DNA of 64,000 nucleotides from Rhodoferax ferrireducens T118 (GTDB lineage: Bacteria; Pseudomonadota; Gammaproteobacteria; Burkholderiales; Burkholderiaceae_C). The stretch is from assembly GCF_000013605.1 (NCBI RefSeq), contig NC_007908.1, positions 248,001 to 312,000 of the forward strand. The letters run 5' to 3'. The position numbers and the translations under genes were made by a program. Positions 27,287 to 36,178 of the stretch are shown here, one piece after another; position 1 is the first letter of the stretch, and each line of letters opens with the position of its first letter. The notes beneath the pieces were generated by a model. The model had not been told where the DNA came from, ran no database searches, and saw nothing but the letters and a program-made list of their open reading frames with translations.

Positions 27287-28051
27287 TTAACGCGGAGCCA
27301 TGCGCAGTGCGCCATCAAGGCGGATCACCTCGCCGTTGAGGTGACAGTTGCTGACAATGTGTGCGGCCAACTGCGCAAACTCCTCGGGCTTGCCCAGACG
27401 CTGCGGGAACGGAATGCTGGCTGCCAGCGACACCTGCACGGCTTCAGGCAAGGTCTTCATCAGCGGCGTGGCGAACAGGCCGGGCGCAATGGTGCAGACG
27501 CGAATGCCGTGCTGCGCCAGATCACGCGCCATGGGCAGCGTCATGCCGGCCACACCGGCCTTGGAGGCGCTGTAGGCCTGCTGGCCGACCTGGCCGTCAA
27601 ACGCGGCCACGGAGGCGGTGAACACCATGGCACCGCGCTCGCCGTCTTCCATGGGTTCAAGCTTGGCGCAGGCGGCGGCGAACAGGCGCGCCACGTTGTA
27701 GGTGCCGATCAGGTTGACGTTGACCACGCGCACAAAGTCTTCCAGCGGGGCGGCGTTGCCGTCCTTGCCGACGACCCGCTTGGCGCTGCCGATGCCGGCA
27801 ATCTGCATCAGGATGCGGGCTGGGCCATGGGCGGCGGTGGCGGTGTCGATGGCGGCTTGCACGCTGTCCGGGCTGGTCACGTCACACTGGCAGGCCACGC
27901 CGCCAATTTCGGCGGCCACCTTTTCGGCGTTGGCCAGGTTCACGTCCAGAATCGCCACCTTGGCACCCAGGCGGGCCAGTTCGCGGGCGGTGGCTTCGCC
28001 CAAGCCGGAGCCACCACCGGTGACCAGAGCTGCTTGTCCTTGAATGTTCAT
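27287..28051 (-). CDS. SDR 3-hydroxyacyl-CoA dehydrogenase
   Basis: A 254-residue short-chain dehydrogenase of the HSD17B10-like group: TGGGSGLG cofactor motif at residues 11-18, the NVNLIGTYNV region, and catalytic YSASK. It is expected to oxidise the beta-hydroxy-acyl-CoA formed by the crotonase to the beta-keto-acyl-CoA using NAD. It lies between thioesterase and thiolase genes, which fits the third step of side-chain beta-oxidation. A copy of the dispersed repeat lies upstream in the 101-base gap to the thiolase. Confidence 0.9.
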   Translation of the reverse strand: MNIQGQAALVTGGGSGLGEATARELARLGAKVAILDVNLANAEKVAAEIGGVACQCDVTSPDSVQAAIDTATAAHGPARILMQIAGIGSAKRVVGKDGNAAPLEDFVRVVNVNLIGTYNVARLFAAACAKLEPMEDGERGAMVFTASVAAFDGQVGQQAYSASKAGVAGMTLPMARDLAQHGIRVCTIAPGLFATPLMKTLPEAVQVSLAASIPFPQRLGKPEEFAQLAAHIVSNCHLNGEVIRLDGALRMAPR

Positions 28052-28080
28052 GTTGAATGCTTTTGTGGGTTAGAGTTGAA

Positions 28081-28135
28081 TGCTATTAAATATATAGCTG
28101 CTTGCGCTTGTTTTATAAGGGCTAGAGGCCAGTTT
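28081..28135 (+). repeat. Dispersed intergenic repeat, copy 1
   Basis: TGCTATTAAATATATAGC, a short imperfect palindrome, is followed by TGCTTGCGCTTG and GGGCTAGAGGCC. Related copies are at 35371-35425 (opposite orientation), 38444-38497 and 47329-47380, with a partial one at 55826-55850. Confidence 0.8.
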
Positions 28136-28152
28136 CTTATATAAAGACGGGA

Positions 28153-29403
28153 TCAGACCGTCAGCGGGTTTTCCAGCAGCAGGGCAATGCCCTGGCCACC
28201 GCCGATGCAGGCGCTGGACACGCCGTAGCGCACATGGCTGCGCTGCATCTCGCGTGCCAGTGTCAGCGTCAGGCGCACACCGGTGCAGGCCAGCGGATGG
28301 CCCAGCGCAATGGCGCCGCCGTTGACATTGAGTTTGGACAGGTCCAGGCCCAGTTCACGCCCCACCGACAGGGTTTGCGCGCCTTGGGCCTCATTGATTT
28401 CGAAGCGGCCGATCTGGTCCAGCGTCAGCCCGGCGCGCTCCAGCAGCAGGCGGATAGCGGGTGCCGGGCCAATGCCCATGATCTCGGGCGGCACACCCAC
28501 CACGGCAGCGGCCACCACGCGGGCCAGCGGTTTCTTGCCTTCAGCGCGGACATAGCCGCCTGAGGCGACGACGACCGCCGCAGCAGCGTCGACCAGCGCG
28601 GCGCTGTTGCCACCGGTCTGCACGCCACCGGGGTAGACGCTGCGCAGCTTGGCCAAGACCTCGACCGGCGAGATGCGGGCATGGGTGTCAAGCGCCACTT
28701 CGCTGCTTTTGCCCTGTAACTTGATGGCGCGGGTGGCGTAGCCTTCAAGCGCGAAATTTTCACTGACCACGGGCACGATTTCACCGGCGTGAAAGCCGCT
28801 TTGTTGCGCAGCCACTGCCTTGGCAAAGGAGCTGGAGGCAAAGGCATCCACCTCCTCGCGGGTGATGCCGTATTGCTTGGCCAGGTTTTCGGCGGTCTGG
28901 ATCATGTTGATGCCCGCTGCCGAGTCATTCAGCGCTTCCCACATGTAGTCCTTGAAGCCGACCGGTGCACCCAGCTTGAAGCCGGTGCGGTGCTCAAAGG
29001 CGGCAATCGGGTTGCGTGTCATCGACTCGGTGCCCACCACCAGCGTCACGTCAGCGCAGCTGCTTTCGATTTGTTCACCGGCCTGGCGAAACAGCTCAAA
29101 TCCGGTGCCGCAGATGCGCTGCGCCATCAGCGCGGGCACGTCTTGTGGCACACCGGCGTACAGGCCGATGTGACGCGGCAACATGAATTGCTCAAAGTCG
29201 CCCGGGGCCATGTTGCCGGTCAGCACCGAATTGATGTGTGCTGCGGGCACAGCTGCGCGCTCCAGCGCCGCACGGGCTGCCTTGATGCCCAGGTCAGTCG
29301 GCGAGATGTGACCCAGCGCACCACAGTAGTCCACCAGGGGGGTGCGCATGCCATCCAACATCCAGATGTCATCAAACGCGTTGAAAAATCCTTTGCTTGC
29401 CAT
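28153..29403 (-). CDS. Acetyl-CoA acetyltransferase-like thiolase
   Basis: A 416-residue thiolase. The acylated Cys98 lies in AQRICGTG, His369 in GGAIALGHP and Cys399 in SSACIGGG, so all three catalytic positions are kept. In this cluster it should cleave the aryl-beta-ketopropionyl-CoA with CoA to aroyl-CoA and acetyl-CoA. That makes the thioesterase at 26861 necessary to free the aromatic acid. It is separated from the ligase gene by 13 bases. The aromatic substrate is inferred from neighbours. Confidence 0.92.
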   Translation of the reverse strand: MASKGFFNAFDDIWMLDGMRTPLVDYCGALGHISPTDLGIKAARAALERAAVPAAHINSVLTGNMAPGDFEQFMLPRHIGLYAGVPQDVPALMAQRICGTGFELFRQAGEQIESSCADVTLVVGTESMTRNPIAAFEHRTGFKLGAPVGFKDYMWEALNDSAAGINMIQTAENLAKQYGITREEVDAFASSSFAKAVAAQQSGFHAGEIVPVVSENFALEGYATRAIKLQGKSSEVALDTHARISPVEVLAKLRSVYPGGVQTGGNSAALVDAAAAVVVASGGYVRAEGKKPLARVVAAAVVGVPPEIMGIGPAPAIRLLLERAGLTLDQIGRFEINEAQGAQTLSVGRELGLDLSKLNVNGGAIALGHPLACTGVRLTLTLAREMQRSHVRYGVSSACIGGGQGIALLLENPLTV

Positions 29404-29416
29404 GGTGTTGTGTCTT

Positions 29417-31276
29417 TCAGAGCGACTGGGGTTTCAAAATCGAAGCCAGCGAGTCATCGTGCAGCGCCGCCACGGTCTCGGCGCGGTGGGTCAGCACCGC
29501 CCGCTGGTTGATCGAGCCCTTGTCGGTCACCTCGCCGCGGTCCAGTGTGGGCGGTTCGGCCAGCAGGCACATGCGGGCAATCCGGCTGGCACTGCCGGTG
29601 GCAATCTTGTTCAGCTCGTTCATCACCTTCTGGAACTGATCCAACACCGGCGCACGGGTCAGCACATCGGCCATCGGCGTGCTGGCAGGCAGGCCACTCA
29701 AGGCCCGTACCGCCTGGGTAGGGAACACCATGGCACCCACCTCCTTCAAGTTGATGCCGGTCAGCACCACGTCCTGAATGTAGGGGGCACCGGCGGCAAT
29801 GATCTTGGCGCGCAGCGGCCCGACACTCACAAAGGTGCCAGTGGCCAGTTTGAAGTCTTCGGCAATACGACCATCAAATTTGAGGCCCTGGTGCACATCG
29901 GTCTCATCGATCCATTTCACCGCGTCACCTGAGCAGAAATAACCTTCTTCGTCAAAGTGTTTGGCGGTCTCATTGGGGGCGCGCCAGTAGCCGGGCGTGA
30001 TGTTGGGGCCGCGGTAGCGGACCTCGGTCTTGCCATCCACATCAACCAGTTTCAGGTCCATGCCCGGTGTGGGCACGCCCAGATCGCCCGCCTTGACGTT
30101 GGGGTTGGTGACAAAAATCGCGAACGGACCGGACTCGGTCATGCCCAGGCCGGTGCTCATCACAATGCGCTCGCCGATTTCTCTTTCTTCGGATTCAAAC
30201 AAGCTGTCCCAGATCGGCTGAGCCATGGCGGCACCAGCGTAGAAAAACATCTTGACGCGCGAGAGCAGGTTTTTGCGCAGTACGTCATCGGTCTGCATGG
30301 CGGCGGCAATCGCCTCAAAACCGGTGGGCACGTTGAAGTACACCGTGGGTGCGATCTCGCGCAGGTTGCGCAGGGTTTCCGCCATGAGGGCGGGGGTGGG
30401 TTTGCCGTCGTCGATGTAGAGCGTGCCACCGTGGTAAAGCACCATGCCAAAGTTGTGGTTGCCGCCGAAAGTGTGGTTCCAGGGCAGCCAATCCACCAGC
30501 ACCAAGGGTTCCTGCGCCAGCACCGGCATGGATTGGGCCATCTGCTGCTGGTTGGCGCACCACATGCGCTGGGTGTTGATCACCGCCTTGGGCAGGCTGG
30601 TGGAACCGCTGGTGAACAAAAATTTGACGATGGTGTCTGGACCGGTCGCTTGCATGGCCGCATCAACCGCGGGTGTGACAGGCGTGTTCAGAAGGTCGGC
30701 AAAGGTCGTGTGGTCGCGGCCATCAATCTGGCCTTGGGTCAGCACGACTTCAATATCAGCAGGCAGGGCTGCGTTGATGGCCTTTGCGTATCGCGTGGCA
30801 TCCGCCGCAAACACCAGGCCGGGCGTGACGGTTTTGATCACGTGACGCAGCTTGTCATAGTCAACGCTGACCAGCGAATAGGCGGGTGAAGTCGGCACAA
30901 ATGGCACACCAGCCACCAGGCATCCCAGCGCCAACAGGGCGTGTTCCAAGTCGTTTTCAGACAGGATAACCACCGGGTTTTTGGTGCTCAAGCCGCGGTG
31001 AATCAGCGCCTGCGCAATACACCGTGCGTGGCGCCAGGCCTGGCCATAGGTGATGCACTTCCACTCGCCCTTGCTGCCATCCGGCAGTTTTTCACGTTGC
31101 GCGATGTAGATGCGGTCAGGCGCCGTGGCAGCCCAGTGTGCCAGCCGGTCGGTTATGCGCTCGGGGTAGTCTTGCAAGGCTTGCTCGGCTTTTAGGTAAT
31201 GCACGCCGGGTGCGCCGTCGCGTAAGTCAACGCGGGTCACCCCAAAGGTCAACGGTCGAAATTTCGGCTCTGTCAT
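29417..31276 (-). CDS. Feruloyl-CoA synthetase-like acyl-CoA ligase
   Basis: A 619-residue AMP-forming ligase. The adenylate motifs are FLFTSGSTSLPK and STGLGMTESGPFA, with YFCSGDAVKW later. Length and overall sequence match the feruloyl-CoA synthetase family that activates hydroxycinnamates. ATG 31276 is preceded by GGAGAC at the right distance. It would start the pathway: ferulate, p-coumarate or caffeate plus CoA and ATP gives the cinnamoyl-CoA. The neighbouring hydratase, dehydrogenase and thiolase carry on from there. Exact substrate range cannot be read from sequence. Confidence 0.9.
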   Translation of the reverse strand: MTEPKFRPLTFGVTRVDLRDGAPGVHYLKAEQALQDYPERITDRLAHWAATAPDRIYIAQREKLPDGSKGEWKCITYGQAWRHARCIAQALIHRGLSTKNPVVILSENDLEHALLALGCLVAGVPFVPTSPAYSLVSVDYDKLRHVIKTVTPGLVFAADATRYAKAINAALPADIEVVLTQGQIDGRDHTTFADLLNTPVTPAVDAAMQATGPDTIVKFLFTSGSTSLPKAVINTQRMWCANQQQMAQSMPVLAQEPLVLVDWLPWNHTFGGNHNFGMVLYHGGTLYIDDGKPTPALMAETLRNLREIAPTVYFNVPTGFEAIAAAMQTDDVLRKNLLSRVKMFFYAGAAMAQPIWDSLFESEEREIGERIVMSTGLGMTESGPFAIFVTNPNVKAGDLGVPTPGMDLKLVDVDGKTEVRYRGPNITPGYWRAPNETAKHFDEEGYFCSGDAVKWIDETDVHQGLKFDGRIAEDFKLATGTFVSVGPLRAKIIAAGAPYIQDVVLTGINLKEVGAMVFPTQAVRALSGLPASTPMADVLTRAPVLDQFQKVMNELNKIATGSASRIARMCLLAEPPTLDRGEVTDKGSINQRAVLTHRAETVAALHDDSLASILKPQSL

Positions 31277-31358
31277 CGTTTGTCTCCAACGGATGTATTT
31301 TTTTGCTTGGCTTGTCACGGCAATTCCAGCCCGTGCCGCCCCCTCCGGGGCAACTCTC

Positions 31359-32141
31359 TCAGGCTATTCGGACCTTGTCGGCCCGGCCTTCCAGAAAGGC
31401 GCGCACGCGCTCCTTGGCGGCCGGTGCGCTTTGGGCAATGGCGGCCATCATGGCTTCGGTCATGAAGCCCTGGTCAGCGGGTTGATCGGCAATGCGCGGC
31501 AGCACGTGGGTCAGCGCGTAGTTGGTCATGGGGGCGTTGCCGGCAATGCGCACCGCCAGTTCACAAGCCTTGTCAAAGGCCGTGCCAGCGGGTACCAGGT
31601 ATTGCGCCAGGCCGATGCGTTCGCCATCTTGCGCATTGAACACGCGTCCGGTCAGCATCATGTCGGTCATGCGCGCGGTACCGATCAGGCGCGGGATGCG
31701 CACCGCACCACCGCCGCCGACAAAGATGCCGCGCGAGCCTTCGGGCAGGGCATAGAAGGTGGTGTCGTCGGCCACGCGGATGTGGCAGGCACTGGCCAGC
31801 TCCAGGCCACCACCCACCACCGCGCCGTGCAGCGCCGCAATGACGGGCACCGGGCCGTATTGCACGTGTTCCAGGGCGGCATGCCACATGCGGGAGTGGA
31901 ACACGCCCTGGCTGGCATCACGCTCTTGCAGTTCGCTCAAATCAAGCCCGGCGCAGAAGTGTTCACCCTCGCCGTCGATGACAGCAGCACGCACGCTGGC
32001 GGGCATTTTTTCAAACAGACCGCGCAGGGCCAGAATCAGGCCGTCGTTCAAGGCGTTGCGCTTGCTGCCACGAGTCAGGCGGATGATGGCGACTTCCTGT
32101 TGCTCGCCGTAGAGTTCAAAGTGGATGTGTTTTTTGTCCAT
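31359..32141 (-). CDS. Crotonase-family enoyl-CoA hydratase
   Basis: A 260-residue crotonase. Oxyanion-hole segments are HFCAGLDLSEL and GAVVGGGLELA, with the second catalytic region ALPEGSRGIFVGGGGA. It would hydrate feruloyl- or coumaroyl-CoA to the beta-hydroxy acid thioester. The presence of a 3-hydroxyacyl-CoA dehydrogenase and thiolase argues for hydration without the retro-aldol step that gives vanillin. It is first in its operon and divergent from the amidohydrolase gene. Confidence 0.88.
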   Translation of the reverse strand: MDKKHIHFELYGEQQEVAIIRLTRGSKRNALNDGLILALRGLFEKMPASVRAAVIDGEGEHFCAGLDLSELQERDASQGVFHSRMWHAALEHVQYGPVPVIAALHGAVVGGGLELASACHIRVADDTTFYALPEGSRGIFVGGGGAVRIPRLIGTARMTDMMLTGRVFNAQDGERIGLAQYLVPAGTAFDKACELAVRIAGNAPMTNYALTHVLPRIADQPADQGFMTEAMMAAIAQSAPAAKERVRAFLEGRADKVRIA

Positions 32142-32254
32142 GATGGGTTCCTTCTGGGTCTAATTATGGTTATATTTAATAACTACAATCAAGCCCGAAG
32201 CCGGTCAATTTACTAAGTGTTTTCCCTAGCCAACCAAAATCACAGGAGACTTTC
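32142..32254. promoter_or_regulatory. Divergent promoter with inverted repeat
   Basis: This 113-base gap serves the phenylpropanoid operon on one side and the amidohydrolase on the other. GTTAT (32169-32173) and ATAAC (32179-32183) form an inverted repeat around ATTTA, in an A/T-rich patch that looks like promoter DNA. It is the best place for the CouR-like MarR protein to bind. Whether the 15-base site is real is untested. Confidence 0.55.
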
Positions 32255-33118
32255 ATGGACGTTAAAAACCTTGTCGCCATCGATATTCACACCCATGCGG
32301 AAGTGAGTTGCTGGAACCCGTTTGACAGTTATGGCGAGGAGTACGACCGCGCGGCCGACAAGTACTTTCGCAACAGCCGCAGGCCGACCATCGCGGAGAC
32401 CATTGCCTACTACCGCGAGCGCAAGATTGGCCTGATCATGTTCACGGTGGACGCTGAAACCCAGATGGGGCGCAGGCGCATTCCCAATGAGGAAATTGCC
32501 GAGGCGGCCAAAGCCAATTCGGACATGATGATGGCCTTTGCCAGCATCGACCCGCACAAGGGCAAGATGGGTGCGCGCGAGGCCCGCAAGCTGATTGAGG
32601 AGTTCGGCATCAAGGGCTTCAAGTTCCACCCCACGGTGCAGGGCTACCACCCCTACGACAAGATGGCCTGGCCGATTTACGAGGTGATTGCCGAATACAA
32701 GATGCCCGCCATCTTCCACACCGGCCACAGCGGCATTGGCAGCGGCATGCGCTGCGGTGGCGGCCTGCGCCTGGCCTACAGCAACCCGATGCACCTGGAC
32801 GACGTGGCGGTTGATTTCCCCGACATGCAGATTGTCATGGCGCATCCCAGTTTCCCGTGGCAGGACGAGGCGCTGAGCGTGGCTACGCACAAGCCCAATG
32901 TGTGGATCGACCTGAGCGGCTGGAGCCCCAAGTATTTCCCCAAGCAACTGGTGCAGTACGCCAACACCTTGCTCAAAGACCGCATTCTGTTTGGCAGCGA
33001 CTACCCGCTGATCACGCCGGATCGCTGGATGAAAGACTTTGAAGAAGCCGGCTTCAAACCCGAGGTGATGCCCGGCATCTTGAAAGACAACGCGGTGCGC
33101 TTGCTGGGGCTTGGGTAG
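32255..33118 (+). CDS. Amidohydrolase-2 family protein, possible aryl-beta-ketoacyl-CoA hydrolase
   Basis: A 287-residue TIM-barrel metal hydrolase (PF04909 type). It opens with IDIHTHAE, the HXH metal site. It also has FKFHPTVQGYHPYD, IFHTGHSG, VMAHPSFPW and the final metal Asp in LFGSDYPLITPDRW. In Rhodococcus p-hydroxycinnamate clusters a member of this family (CouO, as I recall) hydrolyses 4-hydroxyphenyl-beta-ketopropionyl-CoA to 4-hydroxybenzoate and acetyl-CoA. Its divergent position beside the crotonase and ligase genes fits that role. A decarboxylase of the ACMSD family is the main alternative. Family is firm, activity inferred. Confidence 0.82.
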   Translation: MDVKNLVAIDIHTHAEVSCWNPFDSYGEEYDRAADKYFRNSRRPTIAETIAYYRERKIGLIMFTVDAETQMGRRRIPNEEIAEAAKANSDMMMAFASIDPHKGKMGAREARKLIEEFGIKGFKFHPTVQGYHPYDKMAWPIYEVIAEYKMPAIFHTGHSGIGSGMRCGGGLRLAYSNPMHLDDVAVDFPDMQIVMAHPSFPWQDEALSVATHKPNVWIDLSGWSPKYFPKQLVQYANTLLKDRILFGSDYPLITPDRWMKDFEEAGFKPEVMPGILKDNAVRLLGLG

Positions 33119-33127
33119 CCCATAAAC

Positions 33128-33148
33128 TCAGGTTCTTTCCGAACCTGA
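33128..33148 (+). terminator. Hairpin after amidohydrolase gene
   Basis: TCAGGTTC (33128-33135) pairs with GAACCTGA (33141-33148) around a five-base loop. It lies ten bases after the amidohydrolase stop and just before the ATG at 33156. There is no U-tract, so it may instead control translation of the next gene. Confidence 0.5.
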
Positions 33149-33155
33149 CTCCCTT

Positions 33156-33860
33156 ATGAACCCAAGCACCATCCTCCCGCAGGCCGATGTCCTTGACCAC
33201 GCCGGGCTGAACCGTCAGCACGTGTTTGACCTGGCGGCGCTGCCCCCGGATCTGGTGGCTCCGCTGGAACCGGTACCGCATGAACGGCAATTGATTCTGT
33301 TTGGGCATGCGGGTCGGCGCTTGTGGGAATGTGTGCAGGCCGAGGGCATTCACAGTGCGCATCCGATTGACGAGTACAGCGTGCGCACCGTCGAACGCTG
33401 GCTGGCTCAGGCCTTGCCACAAGTGCGCTCGCGTGTGGTGTTTCCGGGCGCGCAACGCATTGGTTTGCAACGGCTGGGGGCGATCGCAGGCTGGCATCGC
33501 GCCGCGCCTTTTATGGTGGGCATTGATTCGGTGTGGGGCAGCTGGTTTGCCTACCGGGTGGCGATCCTGACCGACACGGCCCTTCCCCCCTCGGCCCCGA
33601 TTGACAACGGTTACCCCTGTGACAGCTGTGTGAACAAGCCCTGCATCTCGGCGTGCCCGGCCGGGGCGCTGGTCAGTGGCAGTTTCAATTTGCAAGCCTG
33701 CAACACGGGCCGACTGGCTGCCGACTCCGACTGTGCGCTGGGTTGTACGGCCCGCAGTGCCTGCCCGGTGGGTGCAGAGCACCGCTACGACGAGAGCCAG
33801 ATTCGCCACAGTGCAGCAGGCTCGCTGGCGACGATCCGCAGCTACCCCGCTTGCCCTTGA
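33156..33860 (+). CDS. Ferredoxin-like 4Fe-4S protein
   Basis: A 234-residue soluble protein. Its C-terminal third has CDSCVNKPCISACP, a typical 4Fe-4S arrangement, and a second Cys group, CALGCTARSACP. The N-terminal part resembles the region before the clusters in epoxyqueuosine reductase-like proteins, but it lacks the cobalamin domain length. Function unknown; it may be an accessory redox protein. A hairpin lies immediately before its ATG. It converges on the qorB-like gene, 21 bases away. Confidence 0.75.
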   Translation: MNPSTILPQADVLDHAGLNRQHVFDLAALPPDLVAPLEPVPHERQLILFGHAGRRLWECVQAEGIHSAHPIDEYSVRTVERWLAQALPQVRSRVVFPGAQRIGLQRLGAIAGWHRAAPFMVGIDSVWGSWFAYRVAILTDTALPPSAPIDNGYPCDSCVNKPCISACPAGALVSGSFNLQACNTGRLAADSDCALGCTARSACPVGAEHRYDESQIRHSAAGSLATIRSYPACP

Positions 33861-33881
33861 TGACTCGCCTTCGTCAGGAGC

Positions 33882-34772
33882 TTATAACGCAGCCAATGCA
33901 GCGGCGTTGGCGCTTAACCAGCCGGCAAATGGCTGCGGCGCAACTCCGGTGAGCTTCTGGAAGTCACCCGTGACCTCGGCCACGCGGCCTGCGGCGGTGT
34001 TGGTGTCGAACGAGGCAAACACTGCCGCCAGTGGCTCGGGGAAGCCCGCGCTCACCATGCCCTGAATCAGGCCCGCCAGCGGCACAGGCACCACTTGCAG
34101 CGGTTTGCCCGTGGCTTGCGACACCTGTTGGGCGATTTGCTCGGTGGTGAATGCCTCGGCGCCGCTCAGGGTGTAGGTGTTCTTGCCGGTGTCTTTGAGC
34201 AATGCGGCGGCAGCAGCACGTGCCAGGTCGTCGCGCGCGATGTGGGCCACCTTGCCTTGCTCGGCCGCGCTGTACCACTGGCCGCTGGCCAAGGCTGACG
34301 GCAGCCACATGAACAGGTTTTCAAAATACCAGTGGTTGCGCAGCAGCGTCCAGCCCTTGAGCGCGCTGCTGGCCAGCGCTTTCTCGGTGCCGGCGTGGTC
34401 AGGAGCAATCAACAGGGGCGAATTTTCAGGCAGCGGCATGGAGGTGTAGACCACATGCGCCACACCGGCTTGCTGCGCTGCAGCGACGGCGGCTTGCTGC
34501 TGCGCCAAGCGGCGGCCGGGGCGGTCCAGCGCGTCGGTGCTGATAAGCAGCAGGCGATCCGCCCCCGCAAAAGCACTGCGCAGCGAGGCTGCGTCGTCAA
34601 AGTCGGCGCCGCGCACGGTGATGCCCTTGGCAGCCAGGTCTTTGAGGGTTTCGGGCTTGCGGGTGGTGGCGATGATGCGTTGCGGGGCCACTTTCAGCGT
34701 CTCCAGCAGGTGATGAATCACGCGTTGGCCCAGGTGACCGGATGCGCCGGTGACGAGCAAGGTGGAAGTCAT
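33882..34772 (-). CDS. NmrA-type NAD(P)H:quinone oxidoreductase, QorB-like
   Basis: A 296-residue atypical SDR/NmrA protein with N-terminal TGASGHLGQRV cofactor loop and no SDR YXXXK at the usual spacing. Other features are RNHWYFENLF and a C-terminal region like QorB (YtfG). ATG 34772 is used; an upstream alternative at 34835 extends into the intergenic region without benefit. It is divergent from an HxlR regulator gene, the same arrangement as qorB/ytfH in enterobacteria. It likely reduces quinones or senses NADPH. Confidence 0.83.
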   Translation of the reverse strand: MTSTLLVTGASGHLGQRVIHHLLETLKVAPQRIIATTRKPETLKDLAAKGITVRGADFDDAASLRSAFAGADRLLLISTDALDRPGRRLAQQQAAVAAAQQAGVAHVVYTSMPLPENSPLLIAPDHAGTEKALASSALKGWTLLRNHWYFENLFMWLPSALASGQWYSAAEQGKVAHIARDDLARAAAAALLKDTGKNTYTLSGAEAFTTEQIAQQVSQATGKPLQVVPVPLAGLIQGMVSAGFPEPLAAVFASFDTNTAAGRVAEVTGDFQKLTGVAPQPFAGWLSANAAALAAL

Positions 34773-34959
34773 GTGGATGTCCTTTAAGTTGAAATGAAAC
34801 GAAATTCGCAGCGGTGTGACTAGGTATTTATTCAATACTAATATTCACTTTGTTCGTTGCTAATGGTATGGTACGGACTGCGGACGAAAATACAAGAAGG
34901 GTTCTGAAAGTCACCAGGTTCCCTTGACGTAACCATCACCCTGTTGCAAAGGAAGAGCC

Positions 34960-35346
34960 ATGGCAGTACACAAATCAAAAGTTGATTGGGCCGAGCGTTG
35001 CCCGATCCGGGACGTGCTGGAACGCATGGGTGACCGCTGGAGCATGCTGGTGCTGTTCACACTTGGCGACCACCAGAGCCTGCGCTTCAGTGTGCTCAAA
35101 ACCACCATTGGCGATATTTCGCAGCGTATGTTGTCGCAGACCCTGCGTCGCCTGGAGCAGGACGGCCTGGTGCTGCGCACCGCCCATGCCACGGTGCCGC
35201 CCCGGGTGGACTATGAGTTGACCGCGTTGGGGCAATCATTCCTGCTGCCGATGCGCAATCTGCTGCATTGGGCCGAGCAGAACCACCAGCAGGTGCGTGA
35301 TGCGCGCGTCGCCTACGTGCCGCCGCCCCGGCATGAAGCGTTGTGA
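34960..35346 (+). CDS. HxlR-family transcriptional regulator
   Basis: A 128-residue winged-helix regulator with the HxlR opening CPIRDVLERMGDRWSMLVLF, ISQRMLSQTLRRLEQDGLV and ELTALGQSFL. The conserved Cys at the start (residue 14) is the usual redox-sensitive position in QorR/YodB-like members. Divergent from the QorB-like gene, it probably represses that gene and itself in response to quinone or thiol stress. The 187-base shared promoter is A/T-rich near 34820-34860. Confidence 0.85.
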   Translation: MAVHKSKVDWAERCPIRDVLERMGDRWSMLVLFTLGDHQSLRFSVLKTTIGDISQRMLSQTLRRLEQDGLVLRTAHATVPPRVDYELTALGQSFLLPMRNLLHWAEQNHQQVRDARVAYVPPPRHEAL

Positions 35347-35370
35347 GCCATGGATGGATTTTTAAGGGAA

Positions 35371-35425
35371 ATTGACCTGTAGCCCAATAGATATCTGCAC
35401 AAGAAGCTATTAAAACAATAGCAAA
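35371..35425 (-). repeat. Dispersed intergenic repeat, copy 2 (inverted)
   Basis: On the minus strand it reads TTGCTATTGTTTTAATAGC, then TTCTTGTGCAG, then GGGCTACAGGTC, matching the plan of the other copies. It lies between the HxlR gene and the MarR gene upstream of vanAB. Confidence 0.75.
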
Positions 35426-35565
35426 TCTTCGGGATCAGAACACATGGCAACCCAGTGCAGGGGCAGGGCAGCCGCGCTTAATGACGGGCGGATGGCGGGT
35501 TTGCCCCTCACGCCGGTGTTCAATCCTGTTGTCTATAAAAAAAGCCCTTGGGGCAAAATCCCGCC

Positions 35566-36042
35566 ATGACCCAAGCCACAAGCCAAGCACCTGCCTTCAC
35601 GCTCTATGACGAGCCCGGCCACCTGATTCGCCGCGCCCAGCAAATTGCGGTGTCCAAGTTCCACGAAGTACATGGCCGCCAGGTCACGCCGATCCAGTAC
35701 GCCATCCTGCGCACGCTGTTTGAATCGCCCGGTGTGGACCAGGTGACACTGGCGCAGCTGATTGCGCTGGACACCTCCAGCACCGCCGACATCGCCACCC
35801 GGTTGGAGGCCAAGGGCTGGATACTGCGCGAGGTGCTGCCGCGCCGCCAGCGCAGCCTGTCGCTCACCCCGGCGGGTGAAGCGGTCTTGCAGGGCATGCG
35901 CTCGGGCATCGAGCAGATGTACCTGGGCATGATGGACAGTCTGGACGCTGCCGAGCAGCGCGAATTCATGCGCCTGCTGCGCAAGTTTGTGCATTTGAAC
36001 GACCAGCAGAACCAAGCCGACGAGCCCAAAACCAAGGGTTAA
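35566..36042 (+). CDS. MarR-family regulator upstream of vanAB
   Basis: A 158-residue MarR protein with HTH region VTLAQLIALDTSSTADIATRL and wing PRRQRSLSLTPAG. The start at ATG 35566 follows a plausible leader; an in-frame upstream start at 35548 has no support. It is transcribed toward vanAB and an inverted repeat lies in the gap. It is therefore the natural candidate for their repressor, responsive to vanillate or a related acid. Most described VanR repressors are GntR-type, so this would be a different regulator class. Confidence 0.85.
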   Translation: MTQATSQAPAFTLYDEPGHLIRRAQQIAVSKFHEVHGRQVTPIQYAILRTLFESPGVDQVTLAQLIALDTSSTADIATRLEAKGWILREVLPRRQRSLSLTPAGEAVLQGMRSGIEQMYLGMMDSLDAAEQREFMRLLRKFVHLNDQQNQADEPKTKG

Positions 36043-36094
36043 TCCCGATCAAATCGGGCTGGCACTGCCCTCAGTCATTCCGTACAATGAATCA

Positions 36095-36112
36095 CATTCA
36101 GCATACTGAATG
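36095..36112. promoter_or_regulatory. Candidate MarR operator before vanA
   Basis: CATTCAG (36095-36101) and CTGAATG (36106-36112) form a perfect seven-base inverted repeat around CATA. It is about 67 bases before the vanA ATG and 53 after the MarR stop, in the only A/T-rich part of the gap. Confidence 0.65.
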
Positions 36113-36178
36113 AAAATTGCGCCAGCCACCCCTGCCCACCCCATCGCAGGACTTTTTTGAACCAACGAGGTCTCCATC

